61,718 nucleotides of DNA from Pseudoalteromonas sp. 0303 (GTDB taxonomy: Bacteria; Pseudomonadota; Gammaproteobacteria; Enterobacterales; Alteromonadaceae), in the NCBI RefSeq assembly GCF_013349995.1, contig NZ_JABVXF010000026.1:1-61718 (forward strand). The letters run 5' to 3'. Positions 8,942-17,185 of the stretch are shown one piece after another. Below the pieces are notes generated by a model. The model was not told the origin of the DNA, searched no databases, and saw only the letters and a list, made by a program, of their open reading frames with translations. Both the position numbers and the translations under genes were made by a program. Position 1 is the stretch's first letter. Every line of letters starts with the position of its first letter.

Positions 8942-10276
8942 ATGGCTTTTACGCAATCAACACAGCCTGTTTACACGGTCTCGCGCCTAAATAAGGAAAT
9001 TCGCCATGTTTTAGAACAAGGCTTTTCATCGCTTATCTTAAATGGTGAAATTTCTAACTTTATAGCCCCTGCATCTGGACACTGGTACTTCACTTTAAAA
9101 GACGACCGAGCACAGGTAAAAGCGGCAATGTGGCGCGGCAATAATCGCGGCCAAACTTTTCGCCCGAGCAATGGTGCACAAGTAACTGTACGTGCCCGCG
9201 TATCTTTATATGAACCTCGTGGTGATTATCAGCTGATTGTTGAGCATATGGCCCCTGCTGGCGAAGGCTTATTAAAACAAGAATTCGATGCGCTAAAAAT
9301 GCGCTTAGCTGCCGAAGGCCTATTTAGCTCAGCCCATAAAAAACCATTACCAACCAATATTAATCGCGTTGGGGTGATCACCTCAGCCACTGGTGCAGCT
9401 ATACGCGATATTCTAACGGTACTTAAACGCCGTGCTCCGCAGCTAGAAGTCGTGATTTACCCAGCTATGGTGCAAGGCGCAGATGCACACAGCCAATTAA
9501 TAGAAAAAATAAACATCGCCAATCAGCGTAACGAAGTAGATGTGCTTATATTAGGTCGCGGTGGTGGTTCACTAGAAGATTTGTGGTGTTTTAACCATGA
9601 GCAACTAGCTCGCGCTATTTTTGAAAGTCGCTTACCTATTGTTAGCGCTGTTGGTCACGAGGTCGATACCACAATTAGTGATTATGTTGCCGATATTCGC
9701 GCCGCAACACCTTCTGCAGCCGCAGAGCTAGTTGGTCCAAATACCGAAGAGCTACATAACAAAGTTACGCAGTTAGTTAGGCACTTAAATCATGCCTTTA
9801 AACACGCTTTAGCTGTAAAGCGCAGTACTGCCACTCAATTTGAGCATCGCTTGCAGCTATGCCATCCCCGTAATCAACTCAATCAACAAGCGCAAAAACT
9901 AGATGAACTTAGTTTGGCCTTACACAGCGCAATGAGTGGCAAAATCCAGCGATGTGAGCGAGTACTTGCCAACCTAACACCACGCTTAATGCAACGTTCT
10001 CCTGAAAAGCAGTTAGCGAAAAGCGAGCATCAACTGGCTCAATTGCATGCCCGCCTCACACAAGCGATGCAACAGCAACTTTCAAGTTCTCGAAACCAGC
10101 TTTCTTTACAAGCGAGCCGTTTAGATTCTGTGAGCCCACTCAGTGTGTTATCGCGTGGTTATAGTATTACTAAAAACCAACAAGGTGGCGTAGTAAAATC
10201 GGTTAACGATGTAAGTTCTGGTGAGCTTATAACCACCGAGCTTGCAGATGGGCAGCTACAATCAAAAGTTTTTTGA
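8942..10276 (+). CDS. xseA: Exodeoxyribonuclease VII large subunit
   Basis: The protein has 444 aa from the ATG at 8942 (MAFTQSTQPVYTVSRLN). An in-frame extension to 8825 would run into the guaB promoter and is not typical of the family. An N-terminal OB-fold (about 10-110, with GEISNF and HWYFTLKD) precedes the catalytic domain. That domain has GVITSATGAAIRD, a GRGGGS loop and VGHEVDTTISD, followed by a long coiled-coil tail. With XseB it degrades single-stranded DNA to oligonucleotides. It is divergent from guaB, a common gammaproteobacterial order. Confidence 0.96.
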   Translation: MAFTQSTQPVYTVSRLNKEIRHVLEQGFSSLILNGEISNFIAPASGHWYFTLKDDRAQVKAAMWRGNNRGQTFRPSNGAQVTVRARVSLYEPRGDYQLIVEHMAPAGEGLLKQEFDALKMRLAAEGLFSSAHKKPLPTNINRVGVITSATGAAIRDILTVLKRRAPQLEVVIYPAMVQGADAHSQLIEKINIANQRNEVDVLILGRGGGSLEDLWCFNHEQLARAIFESRLPIVSAVGHEVDTTISDYVADIRAATPSAAAELVGPNTEELHNKVTQLVRHLNHAFKHALAVKRSTATQFEHRLQLCHPRNQLNQQAQKLDELSLALHSAMSGKIQRCERVLANLTPRLMQRSPEKQLAKSEHQLAQLHARLTQAMQQQLSSSRNQLSLQASRLDSVSPLSVLSRGYSITKNQQGGVVKSVNDVSSGELITTELADGQLQSKVF

Positions 10277-10287
10277 TATCTTTGATA

Positions 10288-10944
10288 TCACTGCGTGCTT
10301 GCGATGATTGTTAGACTATCGTCACTTGAGGTGGTGGAGGTAAATTTGAATTGTTTCCACCAGCTTTGCTCCATCATTTTATCGGTCATATTACGCCAAT
10401 AATGGCTTGGCAAATCATCAACATCCTCTGGTTGCAATAGCTTAAACTGACACACAGAGCTTTTGCATGTTGAGACACTAAGCTGTGGTTGCACTGGTAA
10501 ATCGGCCATGATTAAAAAATCACTCATAGCTGTTTCAACTTGGTAGGCCCAAGCCTCATCCCGAGATTGCTCTTCTAACAAGGTATAAAGTTCATCCAGG
10601 TGTGAGTCGATTTGCTGCGGAGGTATCGCGCTTGATCGGTAACTGGCAATCACTGCTTGTTGGTTTTCGACTTGTAACTTCAGCTCTGCTACTTGTTGCT
10701 CAAGCTCGCTTTTGCTAACAGCTGCTGAACTATTTGAATTGACTTCAGCGACTTGTTTATTAATAACAGGCGCTATAGCAGTGGCTTGCTGCTCTGGTGC
10801 TTGAGCTATTTGCTCTTCAACAAGTTGTTGCTGATAAGTTTGCGGCTGTTGTTGTGGGTCTGATTGAAAAAGTGACATAGCGACAGCGCCACAAATAAAT
10901 GACGCTGTAACAGCTAATCCGAAGGATAATTTAGACAATTCCAT
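10288..10944 (-). CDS. Membrane-anchored coiled-coil protein of unknown function
   Basis: The protein has 218 aa. One N-terminal hydrophobic segment (about 6-25, LSFGLAVTASFICGAVAMSL) acts as anchor or signal. A Gln/Ala-rich region follows with a predicted coiled coil at about 70-105. The C-terminal half is globular with two cysteines (STCKSSVCQFKLL) that could form a disulfide, suggesting a periplasmic location. It lies 20 bp downstream of cysE in the same direction and converges on xseA. I do not recognise a family. Confidence 0.8.
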   Translation of the reverse strand: MELSKLSFGLAVTASFICGAVAMSLFQSDPQQQPQTYQQQLVEEQIAQAPEQQATAIAPVINKQVAEVNSNSSAAVSKSELEQQVAELKLQVENQQAVIASYRSSAIPPQQIDSHLDELYTLLEEQSRDEAWAYQVETAMSDFLIMADLPVQPQLSVSTCKSSVCQFKLLQPEDVDDLPSHYWRNMTDKMMEQSWWKQFKFTSTTSSDDSLTIIASTQ

Positions 10945-10964
10945 TGCTCTTTTAAAGTGTAAAA

Positions 10965-11789
10965 CTACAACATAGCACTGGTGTGGGAGGCATTACTAGC
11001 GGTAGTCGTACCATCATCTAAAAAGTTTTGGTTCATGCTCTCTGCTGGACAGGGACAGCTCGGTTTGCCGACCACTTTAGCAGGTACCCCAACCACAGTT
11101 GTGTGTGCTGGAACCGCACTTAACACGACAGAGTTTGCACCAATACGTGCCCCCTCTCCCACTTCGATGTTACCTAGTACTTTTGCACCCGCACCAATCA
11201 ATACACCGGCGCGAATTTTTGGATGACGGTCACCTTGCTCATTACCTGTACCACCTAAGGTTACAGATTGTAGAATCGATACGTTATCTTCAATAACTGC
11301 TGTTTCACCAATTACAATCCCAGTTGCATGGTCAAACATAATACCATGACCAACTTTACAAGCAGGATGAATGTCAACGCCAAATACTTCTGAGGTTCTG
11401 CTCTGAATGAAGCGAGCAAGCTCTTTTCGGTTTTGTTGCCATAAACAATTTGCGAGTCGGTGCGCTTGTATTGCATGGAAGCCTTTAAGGTTCAAAATAA
11501 CAGTTAAGTAACTATCAGCCGCAGGGTCGCGATCTTTAACTGCTTTTATGTCATGAGCCACATGCGTCAACATTAGGTCACATTTAACAAAGGCTTGGTC
11601 GAATAATTCACGGATAGTAAATGCTGATACCACCGCATCTGCAAGTTTATTTGCAACAATAAAGCTCAGCGCCGAACCTAAGCATTCATGATTTAACACA
11701 CACGAATAAACGTGACTTGCTAAAAGCGGTTCGCGGGAAACGACTTCGTTTGCTTCATCTCGAAGCTTTTGCCAAATTTCATGACGCAT
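10965..11789 (-). CDS. cysE: Serine O-acetyltransferase
   Basis: The enzyme has 274 aa and makes O-acetylserine for cysteine synthesis. The N-terminal alpha-helical domain (IWQKLRDEANEVVSREPLLASH) is typical of CysE. The left-handed beta-helix of hexapeptide repeats includes HPACKVGHGIMFDHATG, GETAVIEDNVSILQSVTLGG and RHPKI. A C-terminal tail of about 35 aa contains CPCPAESM. Family feedback inhibition by cysteine acts through the C-terminal region. The gene begins what looks like a two-gene unit with the unknown protein at 10288-10944. Confidence 0.96.
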   Translation of the reverse strand: MRHEIWQKLRDEANEVVSREPLLASHVYSCVLNHECLGSALSFIVANKLADAVVSAFTIRELFDQAFVKCDLMLTHVAHDIKAVKDRDPAADSYLTVILNLKGFHAIQAHRLANCLWQQNRKELARFIQSRTSEVFGVDIHPACKVGHGIMFDHATGIVIGETAVIEDNVSILQSVTLGGTGNEQGDRHPKIRAGVLIGAGAKVLGNIEVGEGARIGANSVVLSAVPAHTTVVGVPAKVVGKPSCPCPAESMNQNFLDDGTTTASNASHTSAML

Positions 11790-11945
11790 AATATTGCCTT
11801 TCTGGTTGTACCTAACTGCTAAGCCTTAAGTTTAACGGATTTGTAGCAAGATGTACTAACCCGTTGTTTATTTGTTCTGGTTATATCTAATAACCAGAGT
11901 AACAATACCTATTTTTACTCTTTTTGCTGTGCTTTTTTGCCAATC

Positions 11946-12064
11946 GCATATGACAGTAGCAAATGCTAGCTCTAGCCGATAAACTTAATTAAAGTGCTTA
12001 TTTTTCAATGACAAAACAGATATGACATCTTGCCTGTCATATGCCAAAATAGGCACTGGCATAT
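11946..12064. promoter_or_regulatory. Candidate operator array upstream of the XRE-membrane operon
   Basis: GCATATGACAG at 11946-11956 is repeated as its exact inverse CTGTCATATGC at 12034-12044. The second copy also pairs with ATATGACA at 12020-12027, giving an 8-bp inverted repeat with a 7-base spacer. A further GGCATAT at 12058-12064 pairs with ATATGCC at 12039-12045. So four related half-sites lie within 180 bp of the first start codon of an operon encoding an XRE-type DNA-binding protein. Autoregulation is the natural inference. The rest of the 338-bp gap is AT-rich and holds no gene I can see. Confidence 0.55.
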
Positions 12065-12127
12065 CGCTGACGGCGTAAAAAACAAAAATAATCATTAAAT
12101 TTACATCATCAACTTAACAAGGAAACG

Positions 12128-12532
12128 ATGATGAAAAACGACGTACTAAACTCACACAAGCTAGGTTATAAATTTTACTTTCAAGATGGTGACAACCAAA
12201 TCGCCTGCTTTGGTCATATCATGAGCGGTAAAGAACAAGTATATGTTAACGACGAATTGGTTAGTGAAAAGCGCAGCTTTGGCTTTAAAAGTCATCATGA
12301 CTTTAGCTACCAAGGTAATGCTTATGCAGTCAAATTCGAGATGCAAAATATACTCACAGGCAAGCTTGAATGTTCGTTTTACAAAACTGGCAAATTAGTT
12401 AAACAGAGCACACAAACCTCACTTACTGATAATCCAAAACAAGTGGCTGTGGTTACCTTAGGCTGTTTTATTGGTGGTGCAATATTTGGTTTTACCCTGA
12501 TCACGTTATTTGAACAGTTGATTTGGAAGTAA
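12128..12532 (+). CDS. Unknown protein with C-terminal membrane anchor (XRE operon, gene 1)
   Basis: The protein has 134 aa. Residues 1-100 look soluble and beta-rich (YKFYFQDGDNQIACFGHI, VYVNDELVSEK). There is no signal peptide. A single hydrophobic segment near the end (about 106-128, VAVVTLGCFIGGAIFGFTLI) anchors it with the bulk in the cytoplasm. A good ribosome-binding site (AAGGAAA) precedes tandem ATGs at 12128 and 12131. The stop is 3 bp from the next start, so the two are co-translated. I do not recognise a family. The shared tail-anchor design with the next protein suggests they meet at the membrane. Confidence 0.8.
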   Translation: MMKNDVLNSHKLGYKFYFQDGDNQIACFGHIMSGKEQVYVNDELVSEKRSFGFKSHHDFSYQGNAYAVKFEMQNILTGKLECSFYKTGKLVKQSTQTSLTDNPKQVAVVTLGCFIGGAIFGFTLITLFEQLIWK

Positions 12533-12535
12533 CTG

Positions 12536-12853
12536 ATGCAGTTGAACCCTAATACAATAAAAGCACTTAGACTTAAATTCGATTGGACGCAGCAGCAATT
12601 GGCCGATGCCTGTGATGTAAGCCTACGTACCATTCAACGAGTTGAAAAAGAAGGTGCGGCATCAAAAGAAACCACCATGAGCCTATGCGCAGTTTTTGAA
12701 GTGCGCCAAGGCGAGCTTATTAAGCTTGATGACGAAGCACCAGAACAAAGCACAACACATGCAGTGAGTAAGCAGAACCTCGCTGCAATCGTAGCGGCTT
12801 CTTCGTTTGTCAGTTTTGCCCTTGGTATGGCAACGGTATTTGTTATTTTTTAG
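12536..12853 (+). CDS. Membrane-tethered XRE-family transcriptional regulator
   Basis: The protein has 105 aa. An XRE helix-turn-helix covers residues 5-60 (LRLKFDWTQQQLADACDVS and LRTIQRVEKEGAASKET). A short linker follows, then a C-terminal transmembrane helix at about 82-104 (LAAIVAASSFVSFALGMATV). Most XRE repressors are soluble, so a tail-anchored one implies that DNA binding is tied to the membrane or to a membrane partner. It lies 3 bp after the first gene and 9 bp before a 31-residue membrane peptide. The inverted repeats upstream of the operon are plausible targets. Confidence 0.88.
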   Translation: MQLNPNTIKALRLKFDWTQQQLADACDVSLRTIQRVEKEGAASKETTMSLCAVFEVRQGELIKLDDEAPEQSTTHAVSKQNLAAIVAASSFVSFALGMATVFVIF

Positions 12854-12862
12854 GAGTGATAG

Positions 12863-12958
12863 ATGACCAAAGAACAACGCGGCTACGCTACACTTATCGG
12901 CTTTGTAATAGTAACCATGCTATTTGCACTAGCAGTTAAAATTGGTGCAATGCTGTAA
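12863..12958 (+). CDS. 31-residue single-span membrane peptide (XRE operon, gene 3)
   Basis: The frame starts at an ATG preceded by AGGAG at ideal spacing, 9 bp after the XRE gene. It encodes MTKEQRGYATLIGFVIVTML followed by FALAVKIGAML. Residues 9-31 form one transmembrane helix, with the charged N-terminus probably inside. The strong ribosome-binding site, tight spacing and clean hydrophobic profile support a real gene. By analogy with known membrane microproteins it could modulate the two anchored proteins upstream. That role is inference. Confidence 0.65.
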   Translation: MTKEQRGYATLIGFVIVTMLFALAVKIGAML

Positions 12959-13084
12959 CTTAGAGAGTAAATATAATTGTCGGCTCCGACCTTTAACTTA
13001 GGAATCGACATTTTTTATGTAATCACAATGAAAACTCAGTATTTATTGCTAACCTCTTATAAGAAAAACTAAATAGGTGTTTAT

Positions 13085-14026
13085 GTGGTTGAGTCAAAAG
13101 AGTTCTTAAAATCAATACTTGATACTATTTCCGAACATATTGTGGTGATTAATGACACAGGTGATATCAAGTTTGTAAATCGCAGTTGGCAAACCTTTGG
13201 CGATGAAAATAATTGCCAGTGTAACACTCAATGGGAGGAGCAAAACTACCTTGCTATTTGCAAATCAGCTGCTGCCAATGGCGATGAATTTGGTGCAAAA
13301 GCCTACACCGGAATAAACCAAGTAATTAATCTACAACTCGCCGAGTTTTACCTCGAGTACCCTTGCCACAGTGATACCGAAAGCCGCTGGTTTATGATGC
13401 GTGCAGTACCTTTAAAACTTGGCACAACAGGTTATGTTGTGATCAGCCACTTAAATATTACCGAACGTAAAATCGCAGAGCAGCAAGTACAAGAACTCGC
13501 CCGTAACGATGGCCTAACACAAATAGCTAACCGACGTCATTTTGATGATTTTTATAAACAAGAATGGAGTCGTTGTGCACGTTTAAAGCACCCCTTGTCG
13601 TTAGCCATGATTGACCTTGATAACTTTAAGTCTCTTAACGATAACTTTGGTCATCTGGTGGGTGATATTTGCTTAAAAGAAGTGGCAAAACTATTACCAG
13701 ATTATACTCGCAGACCTGGTGACTTGTGCGCTAGATACGGCGGTGAAGAATTTGTACTGGTACTCGGTAATACGCAAAGCCATCAAGCACAAAAACTCGT
13801 GACGCGTTTTATGGCAGCGCTAAATACGCTTCAATTAGCAGAGCTTGCCGATCACCCCTTGACGGTTAGTATTGGTTTAGCAACTATCTACCCTAGTAGC
13901 AGTGATGATGCCATGTTACTCATTGAAATGGCTGATAGCGCGCTTTATCAAGCAAAAGAAGCTGGCCGAAATCAGCTTGTGGTTGCTGATAACATCGAGC
14001 CATTAAACATAGAAAAATGCCCCTGA
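13085..14026 (+). CDS. PAS-GGDEF diguanylate cyclase
   Basis: The protein has 313 aa. A PAS domain covers about residues 5-130 (TISEHIVVINDTGDIKFVN), ends in a PAC-like segment (VVISHLNITERK) and leads into a GGDEF domain. That domain has DGLTQIANRRHFDDF, the active site ARYGGEEF and, five residues before it, the inhibitory site RPGD. It should make cyclic di-GMP from GTP with product inhibition. The start is a GTG at 13085. The ATG two bases upstream is out of frame, and an in-frame TAA at 13070 limits the frame. No transmembrane segment, so the signal is cytoplasmic. A hairpin terminator overlaps the stop. Confidence 0.92.
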   Translation: MVESKEFLKSILDTISEHIVVINDTGDIKFVNRSWQTFGDENNCQCNTQWEEQNYLAICKSAAANGDEFGAKAYTGINQVINLQLAEFYLEYPCHSDTESRWFMMRAVPLKLGTTGYVVISHLNITERKIAEQQVQELARNDGLTQIANRRHFDDFYKQEWSRCARLKHPLSLAMIDLDNFKSLNDNFGHLVGDICLKEVAKLLPDYTRRPGDLCARYGGEEFVLVLGNTQSHQAQKLVTRFMAALNTLQLAELADHPLTVSIGLATIYPSSSDDAMLLIEMADSALYQAKEAGRNQLVVADNIEPLNIEKCP

Positions 14027-14037
14027 TTAGGGGCATT
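14016..14037 (+). terminator. Hairpin terminator at the end of the PAS-GGDEF gene
   Basis: AATGCCCCT (14016-14024) pairs with AGGGGCATT (14029-14037) across a GATT loop. The stop codon of the cyclase is inside the hairpin. The following tract (GTTTAGAGCTTGTTT) is only moderately T-rich, so efficiency is uncertain. It could also serve the convergent peptidase gene. Confidence 0.65.
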
Positions 14038-14061
14038 GTTTAGAGCTTGTTTATTCAGTTA

Positions 14062-16947
14062 TTACTGAAATACTTTTTCGACATCAAGTACTGAAATGTT
14101 TTTCGCTGGTATTGCAAGCTTATAGTCTGCAATCACTTTATCTTCAGCAACAAGTGCTGCTGGTTTTTCAGCGTTATACACCATAGGTGATGTTTGCTCT
14201 GAAGCTAGGCGCTTTTGCATGTCTTTGCCATCACCTGTAATAAACACATAATGAATATTCTCTGTTTGCAGGTTATCGCGAATAACACGGTTAACATCAT
14301 CAAGGGTTAGCTTTTCAAGCTTGCCGCGCACATAGTCAACAAAGCTCTCAGTGTTATAGAACTCACTATCAAGTGCATAGCCTAACTGGCGATCTTGGCT
14401 TGCAACCATTTGTGGCACAAAGTTAATTAAGAAGTTACGAGTCGCTTCAAAATCTTCTTTGCTGATGCCATTTTTAATTAGCTTATCAAGCTCAAATAAT
14501 GCCGTACGCGTTGCAAAGTGCGCATCGTTATTTGAACGAAGCGGACGTAACCACACTTGGAAAATTTGCTCTGAACGACCTAAGTTAGCATCAGGTTTAG
14601 TTTGGAACATACCACGAGGGAAGTACTCAATGTATGCATAATCACCATAGTTCATACCACGGGTTTGACGAATGCGCTGATACAAGAAGCTGTTTGAGCT
14701 GCGGTGTTCACCAAAGTAAGAGCGCACCAACCAAAGCGCTGTCCAGTCATCGCTACTACGAATTGTATCGATTGGGAAACCAAATGACACAGCGGTAGAT
14801 TGCGCTGATTTTTCAACAATCGTTGCATGATGACCTTTAAGTTCTGGCGCATCAGGGATCGTTAAGCGGCTTTCTTTACCTTGTGGAAGCGATGTTAAAT
14901 CTTTCAGCATAGTCGATTTAACATCACCCGGGATCGCACCAATTAGACCCACTGTTAACTTAGATTGAGTAAACTGGTTAGCATAAAACGCTTTTACATC
15001 GTCAAGTGTCAGTGCTTCAAGATCTGATAAATCGCCATAGTTATAGCTTTCATACGGATGGCCTTTATAAAGCTGATGATATAGCACTTCTTTACCTAGC
15101 TCTTCGTCATTTGACGCTTTCAGACCTGCTTTAATGCTATCAATAAGCTCTTTTTTCAGGCGTTTAAAATCATCTTCTCTAAAGCCAGGGTTTAACAACT
15201 GGTCGCTAACAAGTGCATACCACTGCGCGGCATTGTCTTTATGTACACGGCCGCGTAGTGAAATCATCTCTTTATCGATTTGATAGCCAAAGCTTCCCGC
15301 TAGTGGATATAACGCTTTTTGAATATCTTTGTAGCTCATAGTTTCTGAGCCACCTTGCGCTAGCATCGCTGCAGTGAGTGCTGCTAAACCTTTTTTACCA
15401 TGTGGATCAGCCGCTGCGCCGGTATTAAATAACCAGTTAACATCAACCAGTGGTGAGCTATTTGTTTTATCAAGTACTTTAAAATGACGCTCTGTTGGGG
15501 CTTGCTCGATACTGGCAACCAAGGCATTTAAATCAACTTCTTGCTCAAAACCAGCCACTTTATCAAGCGCCGACATTGTCACCGTAGTACGGCTTGGATC
15601 AACAAAGTACTTGTTTGCTACCGCTTTGATATCTTCTGGCGTGATGCTATCAGCAGTGGCATAAAGTTGGTTAATCACTTCAGGGTCACGCTCAAAGTGC
15701 ATGTAGCTTGCAAGTGTTGAAGCGATTGACTGCGATGAATCAAGACCATTTATAAAGCTGTATTTTAAGTTAGATTTTAAATCAGCTAACTTTTGCGCAT
15801 CTACTAACTCAGTACGTGCTTGCGCATAAGTACGGTTAATCGCATCACGGGCTTTAGCAAGGTCCGCTTCGTTTTCGACTTTTACAAAAACATGCAGTAA
15901 ACCCGGATCTTTAGTATCTGGGTTATAGGTAAACATTTGGCTGGCAATTTGTTTATCAACAACAAGCTCTTGATAAAGTGCCGAGTTATTAGAGAAATAC
16001 AGCTGTGAGATCAAATCAAGAGCGGCACGGTCTTTTTGAGTAGGATCCCATGCAGTGCCTTTATAAGACACAAGCAACCAGTGGCCTGGTAAACCATCAT
16101 TTTTTTCATGTACATATTTTGCGGCTTGTTGCTTTGGTTCAACAGGAATATCTGCTTGGTAATCACCTTTTTTCCAATTACCCCAATGCTTTTTCACCAT
16201 TGCCATGGTCTCTTGTGGATCAACATCACCAACAATGACTAAAGATACATACTCAGGCTTATAAAATTTAGCGAAAAACTCTTTACCATAGGCCATTTGA
16301 TCAGGCATAGCTTCAATGTCTTCGAAAAAGCCCATGGTGGTGTGCTTATAGGTATGCTTTTCGAATGCTTCGTTACGAACCGCAGAAAGTAACTTACGAA
16401 TTGGGCTAGCATTATTCTTTAAATACTCACCTTTTACAGTCAGCGCTTCGGTGCGGAACTGCTCTTCGCTGTAAGTCAGGTTTTGGAAAATATCAGCTTC
16501 AATTTCGAGCACTTTATCTAAGTGCTCTTTTGAGAAGTTTAAGTGATAGTTAGTGTAATCGTTGGTCGTATACGCGCGATTATCAACACCCGAGTTTTTT
16601 AAAATATCTGAATACACATCTTGTGGGAATTTTTCAGAGCCTTTAAACATCATATGCTCAAAGAAGTGTGCAAAACCGGTTTTACCTGCTTCAACCTCAT
16701 TACGTGAACCAACCGATACCGGAATTTGCAGTGACACAACATCTGGGTAATCTGTTTTAACTACCATCACGCGAAGGCCATTCTCAAGCTCTTCTAATAG
16801 ATAATCTTGGCTAAATACACGGTTATCACCTTGGCTTACTAGCTGCTCAATTTCGACTTCTTTAACCATAGTTGACTGTGAGTTACTTACGCAGCCACTT
16901 AAAGCAAGTGTTACAGCAACACTGGTTGCTAATAATCTAAATTTCAT
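14062..16947 (-). CDS. M16 (pitrilysin) family zinc peptidase, lipoprotein
   Basis: The protein has 961 aa with a lipoprotein signal peptide (LALSGC, lipid on Cys19), so it is likely anchored in the outer membrane facing the periplasm. Two M16 repeats are present. The first has the inverted zinc motif HFFEH (His94, Glu97, His98) and the distal zinc ligand region around EALTVKGEY. The second half lacks an HxxEH motif, as expected of the inactive M16 lobe. Such enzymes degrade oligopeptides in a closed chamber. It is monocistronic and converges on the PAS-GGDEF gene. Confidence 0.93.
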   Translation of the reverse strand: MKFRLLATSVAVTLALSGCVSNSQSTMVKEVEIEQLVSQGDNRVFSQDYLLEELENGLRVMVVKTDYPDVVSLQIPVSVGSRNEVEAGKTGFAHFFEHMMFKGSEKFPQDVYSDILKNSGVDNRAYTTNDYTNYHLNFSKEHLDKVLEIEADIFQNLTYSEEQFRTEALTVKGEYLKNNASPIRKLLSAVRNEAFEKHTYKHTTMGFFEDIEAMPDQMAYGKEFFAKFYKPEYVSLVIVGDVDPQETMAMVKKHWGNWKKGDYQADIPVEPKQQAAKYVHEKNDGLPGHWLLVSYKGTAWDPTQKDRAALDLISQLYFSNNSALYQELVVDKQIASQMFTYNPDTKDPGLLHVFVKVENEADLAKARDAINRTYAQARTELVDAQKLADLKSNLKYSFINGLDSSQSIASTLASYMHFERDPEVINQLYATADSITPEDIKAVANKYFVDPSRTTVTMSALDKVAGFEQEVDLNALVASIEQAPTERHFKVLDKTNSSPLVDVNWLFNTGAAADPHGKKGLAALTAAMLAQGGSETMSYKDIQKALYPLAGSFGYQIDKEMISLRGRVHKDNAAQWYALVSDQLLNPGFREDDFKRLKKELIDSIKAGLKASNDEELGKEVLYHQLYKGHPYESYNYGDLSDLEALTLDDVKAFYANQFTQSKLTVGLIGAIPGDVKSTMLKDLTSLPQGKESRLTIPDAPELKGHHATIVEKSAQSTAVSFGFPIDTIRSSDDWTALWLVRSYFGEHRSSNSFLYQRIRQTRGMNYGDYAYIEYFPRGMFQTKPDANLGRSEQIFQVWLRPLRSNNDAHFATRTALFELDKLIKNGISKEDFEATRNFLINFVPQMVASQDRQLGYALDSEFYNTESFVDYVRGKLEKLTLDDVNRVIRDNLQTENIHYVFITGDGKDMQKRLASEQTSPMVYNAEKPAALVAEDKVIADYKLAIPAKNISVLDVEKVFQ

Positions 16948-17132
16948 AATGTTCCCTTGTTAGTTATTTTTCTCATAATCATTGCTGCTTGATTATGCAT
17001 CAAAGCACCAGAAAATATGAGGGTCAGAGCAATAATTTATGTAAACAGGTGTGTCAATTTTGCGAAACGGTCAGCTTTAAACTTGAGTAAAATTCATAGT
17101 CATTGAAAAACTTTCAAGAAAAAAATCTATCT

Positions 17133-17140
17133 AGACGTCT
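17133..17140. promoter_or_regulatory. MetJ box upstream of the MTHFR-family gene
   Basis: AGACGTCT is a perfect match to the 8-bp MetJ (methionine repressor) half-operator. The flanking octamers ATCTATCT (17125-17132) and AAATGGCT (17141-17148) match the consensus at 4 and 5 of 8 positions, as often seen in tandem met boxes. A possible -10 TATATT lies at 17151-17156, so a bound repressor would block RNA polymerase. This predicts repression by MetJ with S-adenosylmethionine. Confidence 0.7.
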
Positions 17141-17185
17141 AAATGGCTGCTATATTGTTTGGCATAGACATTAGCACGAGCTGGA

